Counted from the stretch's first letter, positions 7,528 to 17,649 are shown. The stretch: DNA of 40,529 bases from Chloroflexota bacterium (GCA_005880175.1 VBJR01000150.1:1-40529), one strand, 5' to 3'. Made by a program: numbers and translations. The notes: generated from the letters alone by a model not told the origin.

Positions 7528-8057
7528 CACGCGGGCTCCTGCTGGCGCATGGCGGGCCGCAGGCTGCGCGTCGCCCGGTACAGCCGCGACTTCGCCGCCT
7601 GGGCGGACAGGCCCACGACCCGCCCCACCTCGTCGAGGGGCAGGTCGAGGTAGAAGTGCAGGACCAGGATCAGCCGCTCGGTCTCGGTCAGCCGCCGCAT
7701 CGCGGCGTCCAGGTCGGCACGCAGCGACGCCGCCTCCTCCGGGCCCAGCACGGACGTCGTCGCCGCCGGCTCGGAGAGCTTCAGGACCGACCACCAGCGC
7801 CCGCGCCGGCGAGAGCGGGCCTCGTTGGCGACGATCGTGAGGTACCAGGGCCGGAGCGAGGAGGTGTCGTCGCGGAGCCGGCCGATCGCCCGCCACGCCT
7901 TGAGGGCCCCCTCCTGAGCGGCGTCCTCCGCCTCCTGCCAGTCGCCCAGGATCGCGTACGCGAGCTGGCAGCCTGGCTCCACCAGCGGTGCGAGCAGGCC
8001 CTCGAACGCCGACACGTCGCCCGTCCTGGCCCGGTTGAGCAGCGCGACATCGTCCAC
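7527..8057 (-). CDS. ECF-type RNA polymerase sigma factor
   Basis: 176 residues with region 2 (LGDWQEAEDAAQEGALKAW, RPWYLTIVANEARSRRRGR) and region 4 (LTETERLILVLHFYLDLPLDEVGRVV followed by the recognition helix AQAAKSRLYRA, residues about 110-165). The two halves are joined by a short linker without the C-terminal extension of ECF41-like factors. It should direct RNA polymerase to its own promoters, commonly including its own operon. Start GTG 8057 gives a complete region 2. It is divergent from the AAA ATPase gene and coupled to the propeller gene. Confidence 0.93.
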   Translation of the reverse strand: MDDVALLNRARTGDVSAFEGLLAPLVEPGCQLAYAILGDWQEAEDAAQEGALKAWRAIGRLRDDTSSLRPWYLTIVANEARSRRRGRWWSVLKLSEPAATTSVLGPEEAASLRADLDAAMRRLTETERLILVLHFYLDLPLDEVGRVVGLSAQAAKSRLYRATRSLRPAMRQQEPA

Positions 8058-8137
8058 TACCCACCGAACGCCGGCGAGGGCCGTCCAGTGTCAACGAGCG
8101 GCACAGCGGACCCTCCGCGCGGCAAGATGGTTGGTGC

Positions 8138-9586
8138 ATGCCCACCGGCATCACCTGGGACCCGCTGCTGGCGGACCGCCTGGTCCGCGGCCTCTCACTG
8201 AGCGTGCTCGGCCAGATCGGTCTGCCCGACCCGCTCGCGCGGCTGCTGGTGCTCGGCCGCAGCGACTCGCCGCCCGAGGGCAGGATGGCGCTGGCCGCCG
8301 TGCTCGTGCCGACCGCGTCCGGCGGGACGGCCGTCCTCAGCCCGCTCGGCCTCGGCAACGCCGGCGCGACGCGCGTCCCCCTGGGCCTGGCGCCGCGGTT
8401 CGGCGGGCGCGCGGCGGCCGGCGGGTTCTTCGTGCCCGGGCCGGACGGCGAGGACCGGTTCCTGGTCGCCCCCGGGCTGATGCGCCACGTCACCGTGACG
8501 TGCGGGCTGTGGCCGGTCGTCCACCAGCTGATCGGCCCCCGGGCGCCGGCGCTGCCGAGCGGCGACTCAGCCGCCGTGGCCGCCGACCTCGACCGCTTCT
8601 GCGAGCTGATCGACGCCGTCCTCGTGGCGATGTACGAGGCCCAGGACCTGGCGCCGCCGCCGCGCGACCTGGCGCTGCGGCCGACCGCCGCCAGCGTCGA
8701 GGGCGCGGTCACCGGCCTGCGCCGGCTGACCAGGTCCACGCTCTCGCGGCTGCCCACGAACCGCCCGCCCGGCGACGTCTACGATCCGGCGTCCGAGGCG
8801 GCGCCCGGCGAGGAGCCGACCAGCTTCGCCGACGTCGGCGGCCAGGTGGCGGCGCGGACCGAGCTGGAGACGATCTGCCTGGCCGTGAAGCAGCCGGACG
8901 CGTTCCGGGCCTGGGGCGCCCGGCCGCCGCGCGGCGTCCTCCTCTACGGGCCGCCCGGCACCGGCAAGACGCTGCTGGCCCGGGCGCTGGCCCACGAGGC
9001 CGGCGCGCACTTCCTGCACGTGCGCGCGTCCGACGTGGTCTCCAAGTGGTACGGCGAGGCCGAGAAGCGGATGCAGTCGGCCTTCGACCGGGCTCGGGCC
9101 GAGGCGCCGACCGTCATGTTCTTCGACGAGATCGACGCGCTGGCGCGGAGCCGGGACTTCTCCCACGAGGCGACCCACCGCATCGTCAGCACGTTCCTGG
9201 AGAACATGGACGGTCTCCGGGAGGTCGAGGGCGTGATCGTCCTGGCGGCCACCAACCGGCCCGAGGCGGTGGACGAGGCGCTGCTCCGGCCGGGCCGGTT
9301 CGACCGGCTGGTCGAGGTGCCGCTGCCCGGCCGGGACGACCGCCGCGCGATCTTCCTGGTCCACATGCGGCGGGCCGAGCGCAAGGCGGCGAGGCCGCTG
9401 TTCGCCGAGCTGGACGACGAGCGGTGGCAGGCGCTGCTCGACGCCACGAACGGGTTCAGCGGGGCGGACATCGCCGAGACCGTGCGGCGCGCCCTGGAGG
9501 CGAAGGTCCGGTCGGGGGCGACGGCCGGCCGGATCGAGGCGGACGAGCTGGTCGGCGTGGCCGGCGGGGTCGCGCGCCCGTTCTGA
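8138..9586 (+). CDS. AAA ATPase (Cdc48/FtsH-like single module) with unknown N-terminal domain
   Basis: 482 residues. The C-terminal half is a complete classical AAA module: Walker A GPPGTGKT (271-278), Walker B FFDEID (328-333) and the second region of homology NRPEAVDEALLRPGRFDR. A helical lid with GFSGADI follows. The first 220 residues match no domain I know; they are rich in Ala, Gly and Leu with no membrane segment or zinc site. No protease domain is present, so it is probably an unfoldase or remodelling ATPase that works with a partner. It is divergent from the ECF sigma factor, with an 80-base gap. Confidence 0.88.
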   Translation: MPTGITWDPLLADRLVRGLSLSVLGQIGLPDPLARLLVLGRSDSPPEGRMALAAVLVPTASGGTAVLSPLGLGNAGATRVPLGLAPRFGGRAAAGGFFVPGPDGEDRFLVAPGLMRHVTVTCGLWPVVHQLIGPRAPALPSGDSAAVAADLDRFCELIDAVLVAMYEAQDLAPPPRDLALRPTAASVEGAVTGLRRLTRSTLSRLPTNRPPGDVYDPASEAAPGEEPTSFADVGGQVAARTELETICLAVKQPDAFRAWGARPPRGVLLYGPPGTGKTLLARALAHEAGAHFLHVRASDVVSKWYGEAEKRMQSAFDRARAEAPTVMFFDEIDALARSRDFSHEATHRIVSTFLENMDGLREVEGVIVLAATNRPEAVDEALLRPGRFDRLVEVPLPGRDDRRAIFLVHMRRAERKAARPLFAELDDERWQALLDATNGFSGADIAETVRRALEAKVRSGATAGRIEADELVGVAGGVARPF

Positions 9587-9656
9587 GCCGGACGCCGGAG
9601 CCGTTCCGGACACGGACCGGGCGCGCCCCCAACTCGCGCCCTCAGAATGGAGAACC

Positions 9657-10568
9657 GTGAGCGGGGGTCACTCGCACGGGGCGTACGACGACGAGGACGC
9701 GGTCAAGGCCGTCATCATCAGCGCCGTCGTGCTCGGCGCGGCCGCCGCCATCGAGATCGTCGCGGCGGTGGTGAGCGGCTCGGCCAGCGTGCTGGCCGAC
9801 GGCCTGCACAACAGCGGAGACGTCCTCACCACGTTCGTCCTGCTGTTCGCGTTCGCGCTCGCCCGGCGGCCGGCCACCCGGCACTTCCCATCGGGCTACG
9901 GCCGGATCGAGGACATCGCGACGCTGGTCATCGTCGTCGTGATCGTCGTGACCGCGGCGGTCGCCGCCTTCGAGTCGGTCCGCAAGCTGGTCCAGCCCGA
10001 GCAGTACAGCAACATCCCGTTCAGCCTCTTCGCGGCCGGGGTCGGCATCGTGGCCAACCTGGCGGTGTCGGAGTACAAGGTCCGCGTCGGCCGCGGCCTC
10101 GGCTCGACCGCGCTGGAGGCGGACGGCATCCACTCGCGGGCGGACGCGCTCGTGTCGGCGGGCGCGTTCGTGGGCATCGGCCTCGCCGGCATGGGCCTGC
10201 GCCTGGCCGACCCGATCGCCGGCATCGCCATCACCGGGGCGATCCTGTACCTCCTGGGCGGCACGCTGCGCAAGCTGGTGCTGCGAATGATGGACGCGGT
10301 GGACCCCGCGTTGATCGACGAGCTCACCGCCGCGGCCGTGCAGACGGAGGGTGTGCTCGGGGTCCACGACGTGCGCGCGCGCTGGGTCGGCCGCGAGCTG
10401 ATCGCGGTCATGCACGTGGACGTCGCGCCGGACCTCTCTTTGAAGGACGCGCACGCGATCGCGCAGCACGTCGAGCACGAGGTGTCGCACGCGGTGCCGG
10501 GGGCGCGCGTGGACATCCACATGGACCCCGGAACCGAGACGCACCAGCACGCCGGACACGACCACTAG
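9657..10568 (+). CDS. Cation diffusion facilitator (metal efflux)
   Basis: 303 residues with the CDF architecture: six hydrophobic helices in residues 15-205 and a C-terminal cytoplasmic metal-sensing domain. The transport-site motifs ADGLHNSGD and ADGIHSRAD, each with an HxxxD pair on helices 2 and 5, are present. His-rich stretches lie at both ends (GGHSHG at the start, HQHAGHDH at the end), as in zinc, cobalt or iron exporters. The metal cannot be told from sequence. GTG 9657 is used as start, with GGAG about 6 bases before it. Confidence 0.92.
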   Translation: MSGGHSHGAYDDEDAVKAVIISAVVLGAAAAIEIVAAVVSGSASVLADGLHNSGDVLTTFVLLFAFALARRPATRHFPSGYGRIEDIATLVIVVVIVVTAAVAAFESVRKLVQPEQYSNIPFSLFAAGVGIVANLAVSEYKVRVGRGLGSTALEADGIHSRADALVSAGAFVGIGLAGMGLRLADPIAGIAITGAILYLLGGTLRKLVLRMMDAVDPALIDELTAAAVQTEGVLGVHDVRARWVGRELIAVMHVDVAPDLSLKDAHAIAQHVEHEVSHAVPGARVDIHMDPGTETHQHAGHDH

Positions 10569-10597
10569 GGCCGCCGATTCCCGTTTCCGGCGGGGCG

Positions 10598-10612
10598 TAC
10601 ACTTGGGTACTG
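10598..10612 (+). promoter_or_regulatory. -10-like TACACT before citrate synthase
   Basis: TACACT at 10598-10603 lies 9 bases before ATG 10613. There is no Shine-Dalgarno in between. A leaderless or near-leaderless start is likely. Confidence 0.5.
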
Positions 10613-11731
10613 ATGACCGTGCCGTACAGTCCTGGACTCGAAGGCGTCGTCGCCGCCCAGACCGAGATCAGCGAGGTAGACGGGCAGAATGGTCGGCTCA
10701 TCTACCGGGGCGGCTATCTCATCCACGAGGTCGCGGATCGCTCCTTCGAGGAGATCGCCCGTCTCCTCTGGACCGGCGAGCTGGCCGACGACGCCCAGCT
10801 TCGCGACTTCAACGGCAAGCTGGCGGCACGGCGCGCGCTGAACGGCGCCGCGCGCGCCGCGCTGGCGGGCCTGCCGGCGGACGCGGATCCTATGGACGCC
10901 CTGCGCACGCTGCTCTCGGCCCAGGGGGCCGGACCGGGCTGCCCCAAGCCCAGCCTGGACGACGCGATCGCCGCCACCGCCGTGACGCCGACCGCCATCG
11001 CGGCGTACTACCGGCACCAGCGCGGCCAGTCCCCGGTAGAGCCCCGCGCCGACCTCGGCCACGCCGCCAACTTCCTCTACATGCTGGCCGGCCAGGACCC
11101 GGACCCCGACCGCGTGCGCTACCTGCAGTCCTACCTCGTCCTGCTCGCCGACCACGGCCTGAACGCGTCCACGTTCACCGCGCGCGTGATCTGCTCCACC
11201 GGCAGCGACCTGTGGTCCTCCGTCGTGGGCGCTGTCGGCGCCCTGAAGGGCCCGTCGCACGGCGGCGCGGCCACGGCCGCGATGAACATGATCGAGCGGG
11301 TCGGCGGCCCCGACAAGGCGGAGCGCTTCGTGATCGACACCCTCGACCGCAAGGAGCGGCTGATGGGCTTCGGCCACCGCGTCTACCGCACGTACGATCC
11401 CCGCGCGAAGATCCTGCGCGACCTCTGCCGCGAGGCCAACCGCGAGTTCTACGACGTGGCCTTCCGGGTCGAGGAGGTGGCGCTGCGCGAGCTGCTGGCC
11501 CGGCACCCCGAGCGGCCGAACGCCACCAACGTGGACTACTACTCGGCGGGCGTGCTGGCCGCGGCCGGCTTCCCCAAGGAGTTCTTCGCGTCGGTGTTCG
11601 CGGCCTCCCGGATGGCCGGCTGGACGGCGCACATCCTGGAGTACGTCGCCAAGGACGGGCGCATCATCCGACCCGCCTCGGAGTGGATTGGACCCGACCC
11701 GGAGAAGCGCGCCGCCGTACTGACGACGTAG
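10613..11731 (+). CDS. Citrate synthase (or 2-methylcitrate synthase)
   Basis: 372 residues, the length of the short hexamer/dimer-type citrate synthases. The catalytic residues are recognisable: His in ADHGLNASTFTAR, His in MGFGHRVYRTYDPRAK and Asp in TNVDYYSAG. GALKGPSHGGA is the conserved acetyl-CoA loop. It condenses acetyl-CoA (or propionyl-CoA) with oxaloacetate in the cytoplasm; the paralogous 2-methylcitrate synthase cannot be excluded by eye. The 2-oxoacid dehydrogenase genes that follow could supply the acyl-CoA. A strong hairpin separates it from lpdA. Confidence 0.94.
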   Translation: MTVPYSPGLEGVVAAQTEISEVDGQNGRLIYRGGYLIHEVADRSFEEIARLLWTGELADDAQLRDFNGKLAARRALNGAARAALAGLPADADPMDALRTLLSAQGAGPGCPKPSLDDAIAATAVTPTAIAAYYRHQRGQSPVEPRADLGHAANFLYMLAGQDPDPDRVRYLQSYLVLLADHGLNASTFTARVICSTGSDLWSSVVGAVGALKGPSHGGAATAAMNMIERVGGPDKAERFVIDTLDRKERLMGFGHRVYRTYDPRAKILRDLCREANREFYDVAFRVEEVALRELLARHPERPNATNVDYYSAGVLAAAGFPKEFFASVFAASRMAGWTAHILEYVAKDGRIIRPASEWIGPDPEKRAAVLTT

Positions 11732-11779
11732 GGCCCGGCCGTCGCCGGATCCCCCGGCCGGTATCCGGCGACCGGGCCA
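11732..11779 (+). terminator. Strong hairpin between citrate synthase and lpdA
   Basis: The segment beginning at the citrate synthase stop (GGCCCGG..GTCGCCGGAT) pairs with ATCCGGCGACCGGGCC at 11764-11779, making a stem of about 16 bp with a small bulge. There is no T tract. It is followed at once by the lpdA -10 box, so it may end the upstream transcript before a new one starts. Confidence 0.6.
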
Positions 11780-11782
11780 ACC

Positions 11783-11794
11783 TACACTGGATTT
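11783..11794 (+). promoter_or_regulatory. -10 box TACACT 6 bases before leaderless lpdA
   Basis: TACACT at 11783-11788, spacer GGATTT, then GTG 11795. No Shine-Dalgarno is present. It has the same geometry as other starts in this window. Confidence 0.6.
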
Positions 11795-13171
11795 GTGCCC
11801 GACAACGAATTCGACGTGGCCGTGCTGGGCGGCGGAACGGGCGGCTACACGGCCGCCATCCGGGCGGCCCAGCTCGGCAAGCGGACGGTCGTCGTGGAGG
11901 CGGCCAAGCTCGGCGGCACGTGCCTGCATATCGGCTGCATCCCGACCAAGACCCTGCTGGAGACGTCGGGCCTGTTCCACAAGCTGCACGACCGCCGCGA
12001 GGAGTACGGCATCGAGGCCCGCGACGTGTCGTTCGACTACGAACGTCTGGCCGGGCGCCGGGACGCCGTCGTCAACCAGCTCTGGAAGGGTGTCCAGGGC
12101 CTGATGCGCAAGAACAAGATCGAGGTGATCCAGGGCTGCGGCCGGCTGGAGGGCGGCGGCCGCCTGCGCGTGGATGATCGGACGATCCAGGCCGGCGCGA
12201 TCATCGTCGCGACCGGGTCCTCCCCGCGCTCGCTGCCCGGCCTGGACTTCGACGGCGAGCGCATCGTCAGCTCCGACCACGCGACGATGGCGCGGAAGCT
12301 GCCCGCGTCGGTGGCGATCATCGGCGCCGGCGCGGTCGGCGTGGAGTTCGCGACCTTCTACCGCCAGATGGGCGCCGAGGTGACGCTGATCGAGGCGCTC
12401 GACCGTCTGGTGCCGCTGGAGGACGACGAGGTCTCACGGGCGCTGCTGCAGGCGTTCAAGCGCGCCGGCATCGACTGCCGCGTAGGCGCGCGGGTGGAGG
12501 GCGCCCGCGTCGGGCGCGACGGGGTCGTGGTTCGGCTGGGGGACGGCGAGGTGAAGGCCGACCAGGTGCTGGTCGCCGTCGGCCGCGGGCCCAACAGCCG
12601 GGACATCGGCCTGGAGCAGGCGGGCGTCGAGGTCGACCAGCGCGGCGTCGTGAAGGTGGACGAGTGGATGCGCACGTCGGCGGCCGGCGTCTGGGCGATC
12701 GGCGACGTGGTCGGCGGGTTCCAGCTCGCGCACGCGGCCGCGCACGAAGGGATCGTCGCCGCCGAGGACATCGCCGGCCACCGGGTGGCGCCGATGGAGC
12801 AGGAGCTCGTCACCCGCTGCACGTACTCGACGCCGGAGATCGCGTCCGTCGGCCTGACCGAGGCCCAGGCGCGGGAGCGGGGCCTCGAGGTCCGCGCCGG
12901 AACGTTCCCGTTCGTGGCCAACGCCCGCGCGATCATCCATGGCGAGACCGCCGGCTTCGCCAAGATCGTCGCGGACGCGAAGACCGGCCAGCTGCTGGGC
13001 GCCCACGTCGTCGGTGTCCAGGCGACAGAGCTGATCGGCGAGCCCGCGCTGGCCCGGCTGTTCCAGGGCGACCCCTGGGAGGTCGGCCGCAACATCCATC
13101 CTCATCCCACGCTCAGCGAGGTGATCGGCGAAGCCTCCCTCGCGGTGGACGGCGTGGCGCTGAACATCTAG
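11795..13171 (+). CDS. lpdA: Dihydrolipoamide dehydrogenase (E3)
   Basis: 458 residues, a flavoprotein disulfide reductase. It has the FAD-binding GGGTGG at 12-17 and the redox-active pair in GGTCLHIGCIPTK (about 38-50). The NAD-binding IGAGAVGVEFA lies near residue 175, the second FAD motif WAIGDVVG near 300, and the C-terminal dimer motif HPHPTLSE carries the catalytic His. It reoxidises the lipoyl groups of the E2 encoded downstream, passing electrons to NAD+. It is the first gene of the 2-oxoacid dehydrogenase cluster, 6 bases before E1. GTG 11795 is supported by the -10 box spacing. Confidence 0.95.
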   Translation: MPDNEFDVAVLGGGTGGYTAAIRAAQLGKRTVVVEAAKLGGTCLHIGCIPTKTLLETSGLFHKLHDRREEYGIEARDVSFDYERLAGRRDAVVNQLWKGVQGLMRKNKIEVIQGCGRLEGGGRLRVDDRTIQAGAIIVATGSSPRSLPGLDFDGERIVSSDHATMARKLPASVAIIGAGAVGVEFATFYRQMGAEVTLIEALDRLVPLEDDEVSRALLQAFKRAGIDCRVGARVEGARVGRDGVVVRLGDGEVKADQVLVAVGRGPNSRDIGLEQAGVEVDQRGVVKVDEWMRTSAAGVWAIGDVVGGFQLAHAAAHEGIVAAEDIAGHRVAPMEQELVTRCTYSTPEIASVGLTEAQARERGLEVRAGTFPFVANARAIIHGETAGFAKIVADAKTGQLLGAHVVGVQATELIGEPALARLFQGDPWEVGRNIHPHPTLSEVIGEASLAVDGVALNI

Positions 13172-13177
13172 GTATCC

Positions 13178-14211
13178 ATGGCAGAGACAACAGAACAGGT
13201 CGCGAAGCGGAAGGCGTTCGATCCTGACTGGCGGTTCCAGGAGCCGGTGGACTGGCGGGACACCGACATCGACGAGAAGACGCTGCTGGAGTGGTTCCAC
13301 CTGATGCTGCTGGGCCGGCAGATCGACTACCGGTGCCAGGTGCTGAACCGGCAGGGGCGAGCCCCGTTCATCATCTCGTGCGCCGGCCACGAGGCGGCGC
13401 AGGTCGGCGTCGCGTGGCCGCTGAAGCCGAAGCACGACTGGATCGCGCCGTACTACCGCGACATCGTCCTCTGCTTCCGCATGGGCCTGACGCCGCTCGA
13501 CCTCATGCTCTCCGTGCTGGCCAAGCCCGATGACCCGGCCTCGGGCGGCAAGCAGACGCCGGGCCACTTCTCCGACACGCGCCTGAACATCGTCTCGGGC
13601 GGCTCGCCGCTGTCCACCCAGATGGTCCACGCGGCGGGCGTCGCGTACGCGCTGAAGATGGACGGCACCGACAAGGTCGTCATGACGTGCTACGGCGAGG
13701 GCGCCGGCTCCGAGGGCGACACGCACGAGGCGTTCAACTTCGCGGCCATCCACCGGCTGCCCGAGATCTTCGTCTGCCAGAACAACGGGTTCGCCATCTC
13801 GGTGCCGTTCAACAAGCAGTACGCGATCGAACACGCGGCGCAGCGGGCGGCCGGCTACGGCTTCCCGGGCGTGACCGTCGACGGCCGGGACCCGGTGACC
13901 TGCTACCACGTGTCCAAGCAGGCGGTCGCGCGCGCGCGCTCGACCAGCGCCGCTACCGCAGCCCGGAGGAGCTGGACCAGCTCGCGGCCAACGACTGCCT
14001 CGCCCGCTTCCGGAAGCGGCTGCTGGACGAGGGCCTCCTCGACGAGAAGACCGTCACCGAGTTCGAGGAGCAGGTCAAGGACGAGGTCACCCGGGCGACC
14101 CGCCAGGGCCTCGACTCCCCGGACGCGAAGCCCGAGGCCGCGCTGACCAACGTCTACTCGCCGGACGTGCCGGCGCCGTTCGACCCCGACCCGCAGGCCG
14201 AGACCGAGGAG
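13178..14211 (+). pseudogene. 2-oxoacid dehydrogenase E1 alpha part, frameshifted with loss of an internal segment
   Basis: The first 254 codons read as a good branched-chain/pyruvate-type E1 alpha: NRQGRAPFIIS, PYYRDIV and the thiamine-diphosphate motif GEGAGSEG...QNNGFAIS. After VARAR (13939), inside the alternating CG tract 13926-13939, the frame is lost and would stop at 14146. The true C-terminal part resumes in another frame at about 13939 (RRYRSPEELDQL onward). About 20-25 residues normally found between these points are absent, including the His-Ser/Thr-Asp-Asp loop that contacts thiamine diphosphate. There is no stop between this part and E1 beta, so the parent gene was an alpha/beta fusion. 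Either a real deletion or an assembly error in the CG tract. Confidence 0.85.
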
Positions 14212-15182
14212 ATGAACATGGTCCAGGCCATCCGGGACGGCCTGGCGCAGGAGATGGAGCGCGACGAGCGCGTGATGGTGCTCGGCGAGGACGTCGGCCC
14301 CAAGGGCGGCGTGTTCCTCGTCACCGACGGCCTGCACGCGCGGTTCGGCGAGGATCGGGTGATCGACACCCCGATCGCGGAGTCCTCCATCGCCGGCATC
14401 GCGCTCGGGCTGGCTCTGGCCGGCAAGCGGCCGGTCGCCGAGATGCAGTTCACCGACTTCGCCCACATGGCGTTCAACCAGATCACGAACGAGATCGCGA
14501 AGTTCCGCTACCGCACGGACGGCGACTGGGGCGTGCCGATGGTGGTCCGGGCCCCGATGGGCGGCCACTCGCACGGCGCGCTGTACCACTCGCAGTCGAT
14601 CGAGGCGCGGTTCGCGACGCCCGGCCTCAAGATCGTGATCCCGTCCACGCCGTACGAGGCGAAGGGCCTGGTCATCGCGGCGATGCGCGACCCCGACCCG
14701 GTCCTCTTCTTCGAGCACAAGCGTCTGTACCGGATGTTCAAGGAGCCGGTCCCGAAGGGCGACTACCTGATCCCGCTGGAGCAGGCGCACGTGGTGCGCG
14801 AGGGCGACGACCTGTCGGTGTTCTGCTACGGGCTGATGGTCCACTACGCGCTGGAGGCGGCGAAGAACCTGGAGGCCGACGGCTGGAGCGTCGAGGTCGT
14901 GGACCTGCGCACCGTCTACCCGCTGGACCGCGACACGATCCTGGCCTCGGCCCGCAAGACGGGCAAATGCCTGGTCCTGTACGAGGACAACTTCAGCGTG
15001 TCGATCGGGTCGGAGGTGGCGGCGATCATCGCCGACGGCGCCTGGCGCTGGCTCGACGCGCCGGTGAAGCGGCTGGGCGGGCTGGATGTGCCCTCGATGC
15101 CGTACGCGCAGCCGATGGAGGACTTCTTCATGCCCAATCCCGAGAAGATCACGGCGGCGCTGAAGGAACTGGCGGAGCTCTG

Positions 15183-15183
<1 letters not shown>
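14212..15183 (+). CDS. 2-oxoacid dehydrogenase E1 beta part
   Basis: 323 residues from ATG 14212, or 321 from ATG 14218, which has GAGGAG 6 bases upstream. Typical transketolase-like E1 beta: MVLGEDVGPKGGVF, TPIAESSIAGIALG, the APMGGHSHGALYHSQ loop, and a C-terminal domain with VVDLRTVYPLD. It pairs with E1 alpha to decarboxylate a 2-oxoacid (branched-chain 2-oxoacid or pyruvate) and acylate the lipoyl group of E2. The frame is open upstream into the E1 alpha remnant without a stop, so in the intact gene it may be the second half of a fused E1. An internal start could still make a free beta subunit. Confidence 0.9.
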
Positions 15184-16493
<1,310 letters not shown>

Positions 16494-16514
16494 GAAGGTA
16501 AGCTGCTGACGAAC

Positions 16515-16982
16515 GTGCAGATGCAGGAACCGCGGACGCCCGTGGCTGCGGCGGACGACGACCTCACGCGCGAGGTGGTGACCCTCGCCAGCGCCCTGGT
16601 CGGGCGCATGTGGGCGCACCACCAGGCGCGGGTGGCGGAGTTCGACCTGTCCCAGCCCGAGGCGAAGGCGCTGCTGCACCTGGAGCCGGATCGCTGCCTG
16701 TCGATGCGGGAGCTCTCCGCCGTCCTGCACGCCAACCCGTCCAACGTGACGGTGGCCGTCGGCCGGCTGGAGGCGCGCGGCCTCGTCAGCCGCCGGGGCG
16801 CGGACGATCGCCGCGTCCGGGGCGTGCTGCTGACAGCGGCCGGCGCCGCGCTCCGGGCCCGGCTGGAGGCCCGCCTCGCGGTCGACAGCCCGGCGGTGCG
16901 GGGCCTGTCGCTCGACGAGCGCCAGACGCTGCGCGACGTGCTGCAGCGGCTGGACGACCGGGCCCGCGAGACCGGCGCGTAG
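16515..16982 (+). CDS. MarR-family transcriptional regulator
   Basis: 155 residues with the MarR winged-helix layout. An N-terminal dimer helix leads to the DNA-binding part (LSMRELSAVLHANPSNVTVAVGRLEARGLV, about 57-86), then the wing (DRRVRGVLLTAAG) and C-terminal helices. It would bind DNA as a dimer, with release by a small ligand or oxidant. It sits 21 bases after E2 and could regulate the 2-oxoacid dehydrogenase cluster. GTG 16515 is taken as start; TAAGCT lies 10 bases upstream. An ATG two codons later is also possible. Confidence 0.88.
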   Translation: MQMQEPRTPVAAADDDLTREVVTLASALVGRMWAHHQARVAEFDLSQPEAKALLHLEPDRCLSMRELSAVLHANPSNVTVAVGRLEARGLVSRRGADDRRVRGVLLTAAGAALRARLEARLAVDSPAVRGLSLDERQTLRDVLQRLDDRARETGA

Positions 16983-17005
16983 CGGCTCCGCACGGTTTCC
17001 TGGCG

Positions 17006-17647
17006 TTGACGCAGATCGCACTCCTGGTCACCACGCGCGACGAGCCCGGCGCGCTCTACCGCGTGGCCGAGGTCATCTACCGGCACCGCGCCAACATCAC
17101 GTACATCGCCACCTCGGCCGTCGCGGAGACGCAGCTCGAGATGGAGGGGATGGAGGACGGCGACGCCCTGACGGCCGAGCTGGAGGGCCTGGACGTCGTC
17201 CGGGCCGTCGTCCCGGTCCCTTCCTTCCAGCAGGTCTTCGGCAAGCGGGTGATCGTGATCGGCGGCGGCGCGCAGGTGGGCATGGTCGCGCAGGGCGCCA
17301 TCTCGGAGGCGGACCGGCACAACATCCGCGGCGAGCGGATCTCGGTGGACACGATCCCCCTGGTCGGCGAGGAGCGGCTGGCGACGGCCGTCCGGGCGGT
17401 GGCGCGCCTGCACCGCGCCCGGGTGCTGGTGCTGGCCGGCGCGCTGATGGGCGGCGACATCACGGTCGCGGTGCGGGAGATCCAGGAGGCGGGCATCATC
17501 GTGGTCTGCACGAGCATGGCCGGCTCGCTCGTGGACGCCGCCGACCTGGTCGTCAGCGACCCGCTGGAGGCCGGCGTGATGGCGGTGATGCTGATCGCCG
17601 AGACCGCGAAGTTCTCGATCGACCGGGTCCGCGGCCGCCGCTTCTAG
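17006..17647 (+). CDS. ACT-domain protein, similar to ACT + DUF5612 proteins
   Basis: 213 residues from TTG 17006, the first start after the MarR stop that keeps the ACT domain whole. Residues 1-70 form an ACT domain (LVTTRDEPGALYRVAEVIY, DGDALTAELE), a small-ligand sensor often binding amino acids. Residues 75-213 hold a Rossmann-like part with VIVIGGGAQVG and end in DRVRGRRF. I recall this combination mainly from archaeal proteins carrying DUF5612, whose function is unknown to me. The close spacing to MarR and to the 2-oxoacid dehydrogenase genes suggests amino-acid-linked regulation; that is inference. No convincing Shine-Dalgarno is seen. Confidence 0.8.
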   Translation: MTQIALLVTTRDEPGALYRVAEVIYRHRANITYIATSAVAETQLEMEGMEDGDALTAELEGLDVVRAVVPVPSFQQVFGKRVIVIGGGAQVGMVAQGAISEADRHNIRGERISVDTIPLVGEERLATAVRAVARLHRARVLVLAGALMGGDITVAVREIQEAGIIVVCTSMAGSLVDAADLVVSDPLEAGVMAVMLIAETAKFSIDRVRGRRF

Positions 17648-17649
17648 GG

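Noticed and set aside
7527..8757. N-terminal extension of the propeller protein through the sigma factor region
   Set aside because: It overlaps the whole sigma gene in another frame; the ATG at 7527 gives a proper N-terminus and membrane helix.
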